Below, one piece after another: positions 21,978 to 32,970 of a stretch of 64,000 nt of DNA. The notes beneath the pieces are model-generated. The model had not been told where the DNA came from. It saw only the letters and a program-made list of their open reading frames with translations, and ran no database searches. This stretch comes from Monodelphis domestica. Its lineage: Eukaryota; Chordata; Mammalia; Didelphimorphia; Didelphidae. Location: assembly GCF_027887165.1 (NCBI RefSeq), contig NC_077235.1:51795895-51859894 (forward strand), read 5' to 3'. A program made the position numbers and the translations under genes. Position 1 is the first letter of the stretch. Every line of letters starts with the position of its first letter.

Positions 21978-22919
21978 TCAGGATTTTTCTTTCCCTCCAG
22001 CCAATTTCCTGAGGGCACCTTTCACATCCTTATTCCTTAGGGTATAAATGAGAGGGTTCAACATGGGGGTAACTGCTCCATAAAATATAAAAATGACTTT
22101 GTCCTGGTCTGGAGACTCTTTAGATTGGGGCTTCAAGTACATATAGATGGCTGTCCCATAAAATATGGTCACTACTGTCAAGTGGGAACCACAGGTAGAG
22201 AAGGCTTTGAGCTTGGCCTCTGTGGAGCGAATCCTGAGCACAGCTGCCACAATGCGGATGTAGGAGATGAGGATAAAGGTGAAGGGTAGGGGCAGTGTAA
22301 AAGTACTAATGACCAGACCCAGGATCAGGCTCATGGGGGTGTCTGAGCATACAAGCTTTAGCAAGGCTTGGATCTCACAGGTGAAATGGTTAATGACATT
22401 GTGCCCACAGTATTGAGCTGGAATAGCAACAATTGGCATTACAGATAAGAGGAAGGCACTGGCCCAGGTGCCCACTGCCATCTGCAAGCAGACCTGGTTG
22501 CTCATGATGACAGTGTAGCGCAGAGGGTTGGAGATGGCAACAAACCGATCATAGGCCATGATGGCAAGGAGGAGACACTCAGTCATCCCCAGGAACAGGG
22601 AAATGGTCATCTGGGCATAGCAGCTGGTGTAGGAGATGGTGGGGAAGTCCTTGAAACACTGGGCCAACACATAAGGCTCCCAGCTGGTGGTATAGCAGAT
22701 GTCAAGGAAGGACAGGTTGCTGAGGAAAAAGTACATGGGGGTGTGCAGCTGAGTGTCCCTTTGGATCACAGTGATGATGAGGCTGTTCCCCCAAACTGTG
22801 AAGAGGTAGAAACACAGCAACCCAGTGAAGAAGGCAACTTGCACATGGGGCTTTTGGGAAAAACCCACCAGGATGAATTCAGTGACCTCAGAGTAGTTAG
22901 TTCTCTGTAGCCCATCCAT
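21978..22919 (-). CDS. Olfactory receptor, class II, OR13H1-like (intact coding exon)
   Basis: This 313-residue seven-transmembrane odorant receptor would sit in the cilia membrane of olfactory neurons and signal through Golf and cAMP. The family marks are all present: N-glycosylation site NYS at 8-10, GN at 44-45 in TM1, LHTPMYFFLSNLSFLD at 58-73, conserved Cys100, MAYDRFVAISNPLRY at 121-135, three ECL2 cysteines (171, 181, 191), KAFSTCGSHLTVV at 238-250 and PMLNPLIYTLRNKDVK at 285-300. The stretches ISNPLRY, CGSHLTVVTIFYG and SPDQDK recall human OR13H1 closely, from memory. DRF and AIS replace the usual DRY and AIC. Length is normal and no disabling change is seen. The ATG at 22919 sits 13 bp after a good splice acceptor, as usual for ORs with non-coding 5' exons. 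No other OR exon is in the window. Confidence 0.95.
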   Translation of the reverse strand: MDGLQRTNYSEVTEFILVGFSQKPHVQVAFFTGLLCFYLFTVWGNSLIITVIQRDTQLHTPMYFFLSNLSFLDICYTTSWEPYVLAQCFKDFPTISYTSCYAQMTISLFLGMTECLLLAIMAYDRFVAISNPLRYTVIMSNQVCLQMAVGTWASAFLLSVMPIVAIPAQYCGHNVINHFTCEIQALLKLVCSDTPMSLILGLVISTFTLPLPFTFILISYIRIVAAVLRIRSTEAKLKAFSTCGSHLTVVTIFYGTAIYMYLKPQSKESPDQDKVIFIFYGAVTPMLNPLIYTLRNKDVKGALRKLAGGKEKS

Positions 22920-22932
22920 TGGGCCCCCTCAG

Positions 22933-22956
22933 CTGCAAGGAAAAGAGACAAAACAG
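22933..22956 (-). promoter_or_regulatory. Splice acceptor just upstream of the OR start codon
   Basis: On the minus strand a pyrimidine-rich tract ends in TCTTTTCCTTGCAG, with the AG at 22933-22934, so the coding exon would start at 22932. Mammalian OR coding exons usually have an acceptor within a few tens of bases of the ATG, joined to one or more upstream untranslated exons. The upstream exon would lie at higher coordinates. Confidence 0.7.
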
Positions 22957-23222
22957 AGCATCTTCTCCATGGGAGTCAGGGGACAGGAAGAACTTTTCAG
23001 CGACTTCTGGAATGAACATTCTCAGCTTTAAGTCAGAACTGTGCTGGGTTCTTGCCAGAGGGTCAGGCTCTCTCTGCACATGTTGATGGAAGATGGAAAA
23101 ACGGTCTGGGAATTTGGAAAATTGTTTTCCTGTGAGCAATCATTGAAAGTTTTGCTGTTACTTTAGCCTGAAGAAAAGGATATAAGCTCTACTTACTTAA
23201 TGCCAAAACGTTCAGTCTATTG

Positions 23223-23400
23223 TGTGACATGGTGGCCAGAGCACCATATTTAGAGCCAGAAGCTTAGGATTCTGTTCTCAGCTCTACCACTTTCTTACTG
23301 TGTGACATTACAAAGTATGCCTCAGTTTCTTCCTCTGTAAAATGACAGAATTGAACTAGATTCCAGAACTTCCAGCTCTAAATGCTTATTATTCTATGAA
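23223..23400 (+). mobile_element. THER/MIR-type SINE
   Basis: Head 'gtgacatggtggccagagca', CORE 'tgcctcagtttcttcctctg' and tail 'ccagctctaaatgcttatta' occur in order on plus. It lies about 300 bp upstream of the OR coding exon. Confidence 0.65.
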
Positions 23401-24149
23401 TCACAGATTTGATCAATCAGAGTTTTGGTTGTCACGCACAGGAAACAAGGGAGTGATTAACTGAATCAGGCAGTTGTTTTGGCCTCGTCATGATGAACAA
23501 CAGCTTGACCTTTTTGAATAAATTGGCTGGTCAATTCCAAAGGTTACTTTCATTCAAACAACTAGTCATTATTTTTCTTCCGTGATACCAACAAGCTAAT
23601 TTGACTGAAGTTTTTATTTCTAATTAGCTCTTCAGGATAAACAACTGGTCAGTTTAGACAATTCTGAGATTATAAATTGAATAAGGGCTAAAAAAGTAAG
23701 GAAGCTAAGTCTGAGGTTTCTAGTCTGGGAAACCAAGAAAAAGATATTGTAATTAATTGACATGGAACATATTGGAAGTTGAGCCACTTCTGGGGGTTGG
23801 AGATTCTGAATTTGATTTTGTTAGACTTGAGATTTAGGTGGGTAAGAAAAACAAAGACCTTCTATAGATAACGAGTTCTTAAAAACTTTGTGACATCCAT
23901 TGCAAATGTGAGTAACCAGCTTAGGAAGGCTTTCCATGTATGAATAGAGTTAAGTTTTGAGACAAAATAAAACTCATAGTGAAGTTAAGTCATGTAATAC
24001 CAGCTTAATCAAATCGACTCCAATCAAAAAATATCATTGATCCTGATGATATCGACAAGCTTTTGGGGGAGGTTCTAGAGTAAAATTATTTAAGAAGTTT
24101 ATATAAATGACAACATGTTATTTTCACACAGTTCATCCAAGCATTTCTG
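23401..24149. other. No recognised feature (OR upstream region)
   Basis: About 750 bp of AT-rich sequence, upstream of the OR on its strand. If the OR has an untranslated first exon it would be in this direction, but no exon or promoter can be called by eye. Confidence 0.4.
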
Positions 24150-24365
24150 GGGTCATAGAATCATAAAATATAATCGATAGAAGGGATCTTAGACATCTGC
24201 TAGACCTACCCTACCCCTGTGTTCTCAGAAAAGGACATTGAGAACAGAGAGAGGAACAGATTTAGTGACCATAAAGAAAGCTAATAAATGTCAGGGCTAG
24301 TACTTGAGCTAAATTCTTCTGCCTCAGTGAACAGTGCACATTCCACTCTACTCCAGTGCCCCTAG
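24150..24365 (-). mobile_element. MIR/THER-type SINE with L3-like tail
   Basis: 'catagaatcataaaatataa' at the left (tail) and 'gccagggctagtacttgagc'-like head order read on minus. Strongly diverged. Confidence 0.5.
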
Positions 24366-24504
24366 GATGATACCCACTTTCCCAGAGGTGAGGATTAGAG
24401 GAGAAGTCCTGGTGAGAGCTTTTTCATGTCTTGGATTAGAATACTCTTCCATGATCTCTAATCTCTGCCCATCATAAAAGCATACCAATGGCCATGTCTA
24501 ATCT

Positions 24505-24655
24505 CATTTGAGGACCATTGAATTTTGAGCTGGAAGGGAATTTTCAAAATAATGAACTCTGAGTCTTAGGACTTTCCAAAGGTTACATAGCTATTAATTA
24601 GCAGAGCCTGGATTTTATCCTCACTCTTCTGACTTTGGTGTCCTGAGTCCCATAA
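24505..24655 (-). mobile_element. MIR/THER fragment
   Basis: 'gagctggaagggaattttca' and 'ccaaaggttacatagctatt' in minus order identify a decayed MIR-type SINE. Confidence 0.45.
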
Positions 24656-25289
24656 TTTTCTTTTCTTTCCCAGAAGTTGCTTTTCCTTCATCTCACTAGG
24701 ATCCTTTGTCCCTTTTCCCCACCTTCCATCTCAACCCATTCTCTCTTTCCTTGTGCAGTTGTCCAATTGCTAACCAACTGGAGGCTCTAGTATTTCTGAA
24801 ACTTAAACAATTTAGCTAAAGATGTCACTGGAGAGAGGTATTCCTTGAGGGAAAGGGAGAGACAAAGAAGGGGACATTACTTACTGCATGGGGGTAGAAA
24901 GACAGCAATGCACAGGTGTTTCCCTTATAATAGGGAAATTTTGTCAGCGATGCCCCCTCCCCACAATGAATAAGCTTGATTTATTTACCTGCAAGAGAAG
25001 TTTCACAGAAACAGCTGAGGTGATAAAAATCTTTCTAGGTGGTATAGGTATAATTTGGAGGATCCTAAGGATTTGGATATTAGTTTCTACAGGCTGAACT
25101 GAACTTGTTTTAATATTCTTATTGTCTTATCAGTGAGATAATGGTAGCTTTTAGGAAAGGCCCCATTTACTTTTGGTATCTGGAAGCCACCCCTCAAGAG
25201 GAAATGGGCAGTCCAGTCATAGTAGGCATGCTAAATTAATTCATAGCATGCATTTCCCTCCACTTATGCAGACATTACAATGAATTGGA
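24656..25289. other. No recognised feature
   Basis: Non-coding spacer. No repeat, exon or motif that I can support. Confidence 0.4.
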
Positions 25290-25480
25290 GGATGTTAAAT
25301 AGCTGGAAGGAATTTTAGAATGCATTGCTTCTAATTCTTTCATATTTTGGTGATGAAGAAACTGAGTCTCAGAGAAGCCACATGACTTGCCCAGTTGTCA
25401 CACAGCTTCTAAGTGGTGAGATTGAAGTGAAACCCAGGTCTTCTTATTTATAGTGCATGCTCAAAGTTGTGGTACTTTTC
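25290..25480 (-). mobile_element. MIR/THER-type SINE
   Basis: 'gatgaagaaactgagtctca' and 'ttgtcacacagcttctaagt' in minus order, flanked by an L3-like tail. Old. Confidence 0.55.
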
Positions 25481-26005
25481 TTTTGGCAACAGAAAATAGC
25501 CGCAATTAAGGATATCAGTTTTCAATTATACAGAGATCCCTAGGACATCTGGAGCAAGTCTAGGGCTTCCTAACTTCAGCCTTAGAGAAATGTTGCTACT
25601 TCTGGGTCTTAAGGGACCATGTCCCTGCTCTGCAATTAAGCGTTTAATACAAAGTGGGGAAGAGTCTATGGAGAAGGACGAGACACCTGCAAAAGTGAGC
25701 TCATTAAAAGCCACATGTACTTTCCCCTGAACTTTGTAATGAGAGCTTCAGACACGGTCCCATTAGCATTAGTTTCTGGTAAGGAAACATGTGATACTTT
25801 CTCCTGCCTGCAGAAGGCGTGGATAGAACGAATGGAATCTATCTTTGGTGTTCTCCCCCAAGTTCCAAGTAATATAGCCAAGTTAGACTTGGGTATTCCA
25901 AGCTAGGAGTTCTAGTGGGTTCAACATCCCTTTAGAAGTTGGGTACTGTGATTTTGAGGTCCACTTGTTTCAATAAGGGTACTTTTGGCTGGGAAAGTTA
26001 TACAA
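25481..26005. other. Non-coding; contains a block paralogous to 40345-40430
   Basis: No gene. The stretch 25695-25780 (TTTCCCCTGAACTTTGTAAT, GAGCTTCAGA, CCCATTAGCA) resembles 40350-40430 (TTTCCCTGAACTCCATAATA, AAGCTTCAGT, CCATTAACAG) in the same orientation. This suggests an old repeat or local duplication. Confidence 0.4.
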
Positions 26006-26007
26006 TA

Positions 26008-28545
26008 ATTTCTTTTTTTCCCATTTGAATAAGTTTATTTAGACAATTTAGAACATTATTCCTTGGTTACAAGAATCACATTATTTCCCTCCTTCCCCTC
26101 CACCCACTCTTCCCGCAGCCAACACGCAATTTCATTGGGAATTGCATGTGTCCTTGATCAGAACCCATTTCCATGTTGTTGTTTACACTAGGATGTTCAT
26201 TTAGAGTCTACATCCCCAACAATATGCCTTCAACCCGTGTATTCAAGCAGTTGTTTTTCTTTGGTGTTTTTACTCCCATAGTGTTTCTTCTGAATGTGGA
26301 TAGTGGTTTTTCTCATAGGTTCCTCCAAGTTGTTCAGGATCACTGCATTGCCACTAATGGAGAAGTCCATTTCATTCGGTTGTACCACAGTGTATCAGTC
26401 TCTGTGTGCAATGTTTTCCTGGTTCTGCTCCTCTCACTCTGCATCACTTCCTGGAGGTTATTCCAGTTGCCATGGAATTCCTCCACTTTATTATTCCTTT
26501 GAGCACAATAGTATTCCATCACCAACAGATACCACAATTTTTTTAGCCATTCCCCAATTGAAGGGCATCCTCTCATTTTCCAATTTTTTGCCACTACAAA
26601 GAGCACAGCTATGAATATTCTTGTACATGTCTTTTTCCTTATTATTTCTTTGGGGTACAAACCCAGCAGTGCTGTGGCTGGCTCAAAGGGCAGACAGTCT
26701 TTTATCGCCCTTTGGGCATAGTTCCAAATTGCCCTCCAGAATGGTTGGATCAATTCACAACTCCACCAGCAATGCATTAATGTCCCAACTTTGCCACATC
26801 CCCTCCAACATTCATTACTTTCCTTTGCTGTCATGTTAGCCAATCTGCTGGGTGTGAGGTGATACCTCAGAGTTGTTTTGATTTGCATTTCTCTGATTAT
26901 AAGAGATTTAGAGCACTTTTTCATGTGCTTATTAATAGTTTTGATTTCTTTAATTGAAAATTGCCTATTAATGTCCCTTGCCCATTTTTCAATTGGAGAA
27001 TGACTTGATTTTTTGTACAACTAGTTTAGCTCTTTATAAATTTGAGTAATTAGACCTTTGTCAGAGGTTTTTGTTATGAAGATTGTTTCCCAATTTGTTG
27101 CTTCCCTTCTAATTTTGGATGCATTAGTTTTGTTTGTACAAAACCTTTTTAATTTGATGTAATCAGAATTATTGATTTTATGTTTTGTGATTTTTTTCTA
27201 GCTCTTGCTTGGTTTTGAAGTCTTTCCTTCCCCAAAGATCTGAAAAGTATACTATTTTTTGTTCACCTAATTTGCTTATAGTTTACTTCTTTATATTCAG
27301 GTCATTCACCCATTCTGAGTTTATCTTGGTGTAGGGTGTGAGATGTTGATCCAAACCTAATCTCTCCCATACTGTCTTCCAATTTTCCCAGCAGTTTTGA
27401 TCAAAAAGTGGGTTTTGGTCCCCAAAACTGGGATCTTTGGGTTTATCATAGATTGTCCTGCTGAAGTCATTTACCCCAAGTCTGTTCCACTGATCCTCCT
27501 TTCTGTCTCTTAGCCAGTACCAAATTGCTTTGATAACCACTGCTTTATAGTATAGTTTGAGATCTGGGACTGCAAGTTCTCCTTCCTTTACATTTTTTTT
27601 TCATGATTTCTCTGGATATCCTTGATCTTTTGTTCTTCCAAATGAACTTTGTTATTTTTTTTCTAATTCTGTAAAGAAGTTTTTTGGTAGTTCAATGGGT
27701 ATGGCACTAAACAACTAAATTAATTTGGGCAGGATTGTCATTTTTATTATGTTAGCTCATCCCATCCATGAGCAATCAATGTTTTCCCAATTGTTTAGAT
27801 CTAGTTTTAATTGGGTGGAGAGTGTTTTGTAGTTGTGTTCATATAGTTCCTGTGTTTGTCTCGGCAGATAGATTCCTAAGTATTTTATATTGTCTAGGGT
27901 GATTTTAAATGGAATTTCTCTAATTCTTGCTGCTGAGATGGATTGGAGATACATAGAAATGCTGATGACTTATGGGGGTTTATTTTGTATCCTGCAACTT
28001 TGCTAAAGTTGTTGATTATTTCTAGTAACTGTTTGGTTGATTCTCTAGGATTTTTTAAGTAGGCCATCATGTCATCTGCAAAGAGTGATAGCTTGCTTTC
28101 CTCATTGCCAATTTTATTACCTTCAATTTCTTTTTCTTCTCTAATTGCTACTGCTAGTGTTTCTATTACAATGTTAAATAATAGAGGTGATCATGGGCAT
28201 CCTTGTTTCACTCCTGATCTTATTGGGAAGGCTTCTAGTTTATCCCCATTGCAGATGATGTTTGCTGATGGTTTTAGATATATACTGTTTATTATTTTTA
28301 GGAAAAACCCTTCTATTCCTATGCTTTCTATTGTTTTCAATAGGAATGGGTGTTGTATTTTATCAAAGGCTTTTTCTGCATCTATTGAGATAATCATGTG
28401 ATTTTTGTCAGTTTGCATGTTGATATGGTCAATTATGTGGATGGTTTTCCTAATATTGAACCATCCTTGCATTCCTGGTATGAATCCTACCTGGTCATAG
28501 TGAATAACCCTTGTGATGACTTGCTAGTGTCTTTTTGCTAGTATA
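26008..28545 (-). mobile_element. 5'-truncated L1 (copy 3)
   Basis: Poly-T and 3'UTR begin at 26008. ORF2 reads on minus up to the RT region, where homology stops at 28545. Surviving frames are 26340-27020 (226 codons, with [18 protein letters not shown]), 27283-27540, 27757-27954 and 28191-28472 ([19 protein letters not shown] and RSGVKQGCP). The FADD region near 28070-28090 is out of any long frame. Several frameshifts separate these. It lies about 3 kb upstream of the OR coding exon on the OR strand. Confidence 0.9.
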
Positions 28546-28599
28546 AAACCATTTCAAGGTTTTTAAAATGTTCATTTCTCTAATTAGGGATGGTAGAGG

Positions 28600-28830
28600 G
28601 AAAAACATTTATTAAATGCCTTCTATGTGCCAGGAACTTTAAAAATATTATCTCATTTGATCCTCACAACCCTGAGAGGTAGGTGATATTAATATCCCCT
28701 TTTGGCTGTTGAGGAAACTAAGGAAGACTTACTCAGGGACACACAGTAAATGGCTGAAGTGGGATGTGAATTCAGGTCTTCTTGACTCCAGACACAGACA
28801 TCTACCTGTTGTATCATCTAGCTACCTTAT
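28600..28830 (-). mobile_element. THER/MIR-type SINE
   Basis: On plus, 'attaaatgccttctatgtgc', 'ttatctcatttgatcctcac' and 'gttgaggaaactaagg' precede a tRNA-like head near 28830. This is the order of a minus-strand THER/MIR SINE. Confidence 0.65.
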
Positions 28831-28834
28831 TATT

Positions 28835-29170
28835 ATTAGTTTTTGGCAGTCTTTCATATAGTTCTTGAAAATTTACATTTTGTCTTCTAAAAACTATTGA
28901 TTCACATCCCTTAACCACTTATCCATTGGGTATAACTCTGCTTCTTACCTATTTTTTGGTCATTTTCTTGTTTATACTAAATAGCAGATTTTTCTTAGGG
29001 ATTTTGAATGTAATGATGATTTGTTTCCCATTCAGTAGTTTCTCTTATTCTAGTTACATTTATTTTGTTTATGCAAATGCTTTTAAATTCTGCATAGTTA
29101 AAATTATTTCTTTTATCTTTAATGATCACCTCCATTCATGTTTGGTTACGAATTTCCCCCTATGCCTATT
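28835..29170 (-). mobile_element. Old L1 ORF2 fragment
   Basis: Matches the region after the Cys-rich domain's upstream neighbour in older L1 ('tcccttaaccacttatccat', 'gtttatgcaaatgcttttaa'). Decayed, no useful frame. Confidence 0.5.
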
Positions 29171-29549
29171 TCTTAAATTTTATTCTCTGCCAATTTTAAA
29201 ATGATGTTTTAAAAATACAGTTGTCCTTTTCACATTGTAACTTTTCCTATCACAGTTTCACTGTAATCATAAGAAATTAAATGAGAATTTTTGGAGAGGT
29301 TTTTGAAAGCCACAGCTAATATGTGGAGGCCAACAGATGACACAGAAAAAGTTTAGAAACTCAGAAATGTATACTTACCTCAAAATTTACAATAAGATAC
29401 TATAAACACACTATGAAATAAAAATAAAAATAAAAATTTCAGACTTCTTCTCTGGTATGAAGGGAGTGCCAAAAGTTTTTATGTGGGTTTTCCAGATTGC
29501 AGGGGTGCCACACCTGAAACCCCAGTGATATGGAGGGGACAATTATATT
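29171..29549. other. No recognised feature; short (AAAAT)n tract
   Basis: AT-rich spacer with a small 'aaataaaaataaaaataaaa' run near 29418-29440. No gene. Confidence 0.4.
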
Positions 29550-30395
29550 TAATGTTTATTAATATCTTTTGCTTTTATATCACATTTATTACTAAATATA
29601 TCCCTCCCCTGCCCAGAGAACTATCCACTTGTAAAAAAAGAATGAACAAAGAAAGTGATACAAAACCCCCCAACTCATCAAAAAGCAAACAACATGAATG
29701 GCTAGATGATTCAATCAATAAAGTGCCAGGCCTGGACTTGGAAGGCCCCGTGTTCACATGTGGCCTTGTACACTTTCTAGTTGTGTGACTCTGGGCAAAT
29801 CACTTATTTGTGATTGCCTAGCCCTTGGTGCTCTTCCATCTTAGAACTGATACTACAATAGAAGGTAAGGGTTTAAAAAACACACCAAGCAAAGCTGATA
29901 GCCCATGCAATATTCCACATCCATTGTTTCCCACCTCTACAAGGAAAGGTGGGACCATTTACTCATCCTTTTTCTGGGCCATGTTTGTGATTCCAATTAC
30001 ACAGGATTTAGTTTCATTTGTTGTTTTTGGTTTTGTCTTTCCTTTTACATTGTAACCATCCTGCACTGTTTTCTTCCTGCTTACTTCATTTTGTAATATC
30101 TTCCCCACTTCCCTTAAATTCTTCATATTCATTGTTTTCATAGCTGAGCAATATTCCATTATATTCATACACTATACACTTTGTTTAGATACATCCCCAT
30201 TTACATTGTTTCCAATTCTTTGCTTCTACAAAAAGTGGTGCAATTAATTTTTTGGTATACCTATGGCTTTTCTTTTAATCTTTGACCTCCTTGGGGTACA
30301 GATCTAGTAGTGGTTTCTCTCAGCCAAAGGCCTTTCACCTTCTTAACATAATTCTAAATTACTCTCCATAATCATTGGGCCAATTCACAAGATGA
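29550..30395 (-). mobile_element. Old L1 3' region split by a SINE
   Basis: The left part (29550-29695) has the old L1 3'UTR phrase 'tatccctcccctgcccagag'. After the SINE it resumes ('catccattgtttcccacctc') and continues through 'gagcaatattccattatatt' and 'cttggggtacagatctagta' to 30395. This is the usual 3'UTR-to-ORF2 C-terminus order on minus. Confidence 0.6.
29697..29885 (+). mobile_element. MAR1-type tRNA-derived SINE
   Basis: The tRNA-like head 'tggctagatgattcaatcaa' starts at about 29700, followed by the body 'gtgtgactctgggcaaatca' and a tail 'agaaggtaagggtttaaaaa'. Inserted into an old L1. Moderately diverged. Confidence 0.75.
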
Positions 30396-31020
30396 GTGAT
30401 CTTAGGCATGCAGGGTCCCATAGATAGTGGGGGATTTCAAGCATTATTTTGAGATTTTATAGAGTATGGAATTGTGAGTATCTGAATCATGTTGAAATTC
30501 CACCAGAGCTCTTCAGTATTTCCAAAGAGCTTTGATTTTATCAGCGTAGGTGTTTTCTCCACCAGTGCCAATTTCTCTCTTCTCTTAACATACGGTTTTA
30601 CAAGTTGTTGTGGACAAACATTTTTACCAATTGTTGGACAATCCTATGAGGATGAGCTTCATTTTAACTAGGTCTCAAGCAACAGAGAACAATAGTGAAT
30701 CTAGACCTGAAGACTTTCAGATTGATAGGATATAGTTGCATTCCATCTTCCTAGACTTTGGGACTTAGAATTCCCTGTGTCAAAGCAAGGTATCAGGATG
30801 ACTTTAATGAGGGTCTACAATCATTGATGGCAGATTTTTTTTTTGTATTTTTTGAACCTCCCAGTGCTGAACACATTGTCTTTCACATTGAATAATTGTT
30901 TGTTGAGGTGACTTGGATACACTTTGATGCCACTTGCTGCAGAGTAGTCCTGGGTTCTGGAAGACTTGACAAAGCTCAAGCTTGGGGACATCTTAGCAGT
31001 CTGGAAAGGTTTGAGTGCTG
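30396..31020. other. Non-coding; includes unclassified repeat copy at 30490-30700
   Basis: No gene. 30490-30700 resembles 48080-48300 in the same orientation. Shared phrases are TCTCCACCAGT/CCTCCACTAGT, AAGTTGTTGTGGACAAACAT/AAGTTGCTGTGAACAAACAT and GGATGAGCTT/TGATGAGCTT. Family unknown. Confidence 0.45.
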
Positions 31021-31024
31021 GGAT

Positions 31025-31210
31025 TCAGTCAGTCATTAAGCATTTATTAAGCACCTACTTCATACTTTGCACTGTGCTAAGTGCTAGGGATGAAAAAAAG
31101 GGCAAAATATAGTTCCTGCCTTCAAGGAACTCATAATCTAATGGAGGAGAGAAGATGCAAACAACTATGTATAAACAAGCCATATTCAGGATAAATAGAA
31201 AATAGCCAAT
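31025..31210 (-). mobile_element. L2 3' end
   Basis: Textbook minus-strand L2 end: 'taagcatttattaagcacct', 'gcactgtgctaagtgctagg', 'cttcaaggaactcataatct', then 'gcaaacaactatgtataaac'. Confidence 0.8.
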
Positions 31211-31489
31211 AGGAGGAAGGCACATGTATTAAGGCTAGATAGTGATTGGATTGTCTTTTTGTTGTCTGGAGGGTCAACCAACCTAAATCTCTACATGGGT
31301 CACCAGGATGGCTCCAGGAGGATGAGGCTTCAGGCACATTGACTCTCCAAGATCCTCTGCTAAGTAATAGGGGGTTTGGAATCTGCCTCAGTGGAGGGAT
31401 CCTCACATTGATGAGATTATGGTTCTTTGCAGTATTGAAGCTTCTTTGTATAGATATAAGTAGATAACTATGTGGATAGCTATATCTAA
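31211..31489. other. No recognised feature
   Basis: Short non-coding spacer; two overlapping small frames on opposite strands have no family resemblance. Confidence 0.35.
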
Positions 31490-31780
31490 TATGATAGGAT
31501 TATAAGTCTAGTGCTAAAAGGGACCTCAGAGACTCTCATCCAACCCCCTCATTTTGTCAATGGGAAACTGAAATGTGAAAAACAGAAATGTGATGTGAGT
31601 TGCAAAAACTCAGTTTTCTACTTAATATAAGAAAAAAAACTCCAAGATGATGAATTCTCTCTCCTCAAAAGTCTCCAAGCAGTGGCTGGATAACCAACTC
31701 TCATATGCTATAGTGTGGTTTGGAGCAGACAAATCTCAAGATCCCTTCTCTCCAATTTTGTGATTCTATGATCTTCCCAA
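31490..31780. mobile_element. L3/CR1 and MIR fragments, back to back
   Basis: 31490-31570 reads as a minus-strand L3/MIR tail ('tagtgctaaaagggacctca'). 31600-31780 reads as a plus-strand CR1 3' end ('ctctcctcaaaagtctccaa', 'gcagtggctggataacc', 'attttgtgattctatgat'). Confidence 0.5.
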
Positions 31781-31794
31781 TCATAAGAGTTATT

Positions 31795-32105
31795 CAGAAG
31801 TTGAGCCGGCTATCCCAGAAGGTCTAGCTTAACCTCATCATTTTACAGAGGAAGAAACTGGGGCCTGGGGAGAGGAAGTAACTTGTCCAAGATCATACAT
31901 AGGAGTATAGATATAGAGCTGTCAAGGACCGGAGTATAGATATAGAGCTGTCAAGGACCTTAGAAGCTCTTCAGTTTAACCCTCTCATTTTATAGAGGAA
32001 GCAACTGATTCCTCAGTAGATGAAGTTACTTACCTGAGGTCATGTTGGCAATAAATGGGGGATCAGGATTTGAACTCAGGTTCTCTGTCTCTAATCCTAG
32101 GGCTA
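31795..32105 (-). mobile_element. MIR/THER relics, partly tandem
   Basis: Two minus-strand MIR-type tails lie end to end. Each has 'tcattttacagaggaagaaa' or 'tcattttatagaggaagcaa'. Only the second keeps the head near 32100. A local 29-bp duplication sits between them. Confidence 0.55.
31902..31959 (+). repeat. Perfect 29-bp tandem duplication
   Basis: The 29 bases at 31902-31930 (starting GGAGTATAGATATAGAGCTG) are repeated without a mismatch at 31931-31959. Perfect identity in otherwise old sequence points to a recent event or an assembly artefact. Confidence 0.9.
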
Positions 32106-32164
32106 TGTATAAACCATATTTCCTATAAGTGGATGAGAAATGTTGTAGATTAGTGGTTATTACC

Positions 32165-32310
32165 CTGACATCCAGTAAACAGTCAATAAGTCTTTAATAT
32201 GTGCCAGACATATAAGTGCTTGGAAGACAAATATAAACTGAAAGAGACAGTTCCTGCCCTCAAGGAGCTTACATCCTAATGTGGAAGATTACACATAAAG
32301 GCAGGTGAAA
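32165..32310 (-). mobile_element. L2 3' end
   Basis: Minus-strand L2 pattern: 'aatatgtgccagacatataa', 'gttcctgccctcaaggagct', 'tacatcctaatgtggaag'. A further L2 part may continue towards 32560. Confidence 0.7.
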
Positions 32311-32824
32311 GAGGGGTGTGTAGAGAGGAAGGACTGAGGGAAGATATGTGATTCAGGGGCATAATGGAGAAGGTCATATAAGTGAGTCTTTTGAGAAGTG
32401 AAGAGATAGCTGGCTTGGGTGCTCTCTTCAATCAGAGATTCTAGAAAGATCTCTCCCACCTTCCAATAAGAGAGAAGAGCTCAAGGGCCAGAGAGTATAG
32501 AAGTTCTGAGAAATGCAGCCTGGCTGGAAATGGAGACCAGGCTCCTTAAATGGAGAGTGAGATAACTTGTATAGGAAAAGAATTATCTTTTTTTTCTGCT
32601 AACTTCTAACTGAAATTTAACTTTATATTTGCATATGGATGACAAATATTATTCTGAGATGGAGCCATAGGCTTCACTAGACTGCCAAAGGGACCTTTGA
32701 CATGCAAAAAAGTTTGAAAACCCCTACTATATAGCAAGTTCATGTAAGTAAATTCAAGTAAGGTTAGGCTCTCTGTTGATTATTTCCTATTTATCCTGTA
32801 TATAGGTTGATATATATTTATATA
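32311..32824. other. No recognised gene
   Basis: Non-coding. The left half may be decayed L2. No repeat with clear borders. Confidence 0.35.
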
Positions 32825-32970
32825 TATGTTTGTATGTTGTCTCCTCCATTAGATTGTAAACTCTTAGAGGACAGGAACTGGTTTTTGCCTCTATTTGTAT
32901 ACTTTGTATACCACTTAGCATGGTACCTGGCATATAGTAGGTACTGAATAAATTTGTACTGATTAATTGG
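32825..32970 (+). mobile_element. L2 3' end
   Basis: Plus-strand L2 end: 'ctccattagattgtaaactc', 'gaggacaggaactggttttt', 'ggcatatagtaggtactgaa'. Confidence 0.75.

Noticed and set aside
29300-31020. CRISPR-like or other regularly spaced array
   Set aside because: Repeats here are dispersed LINE/SINE pieces with no regular spacing; the genome is mammalian.
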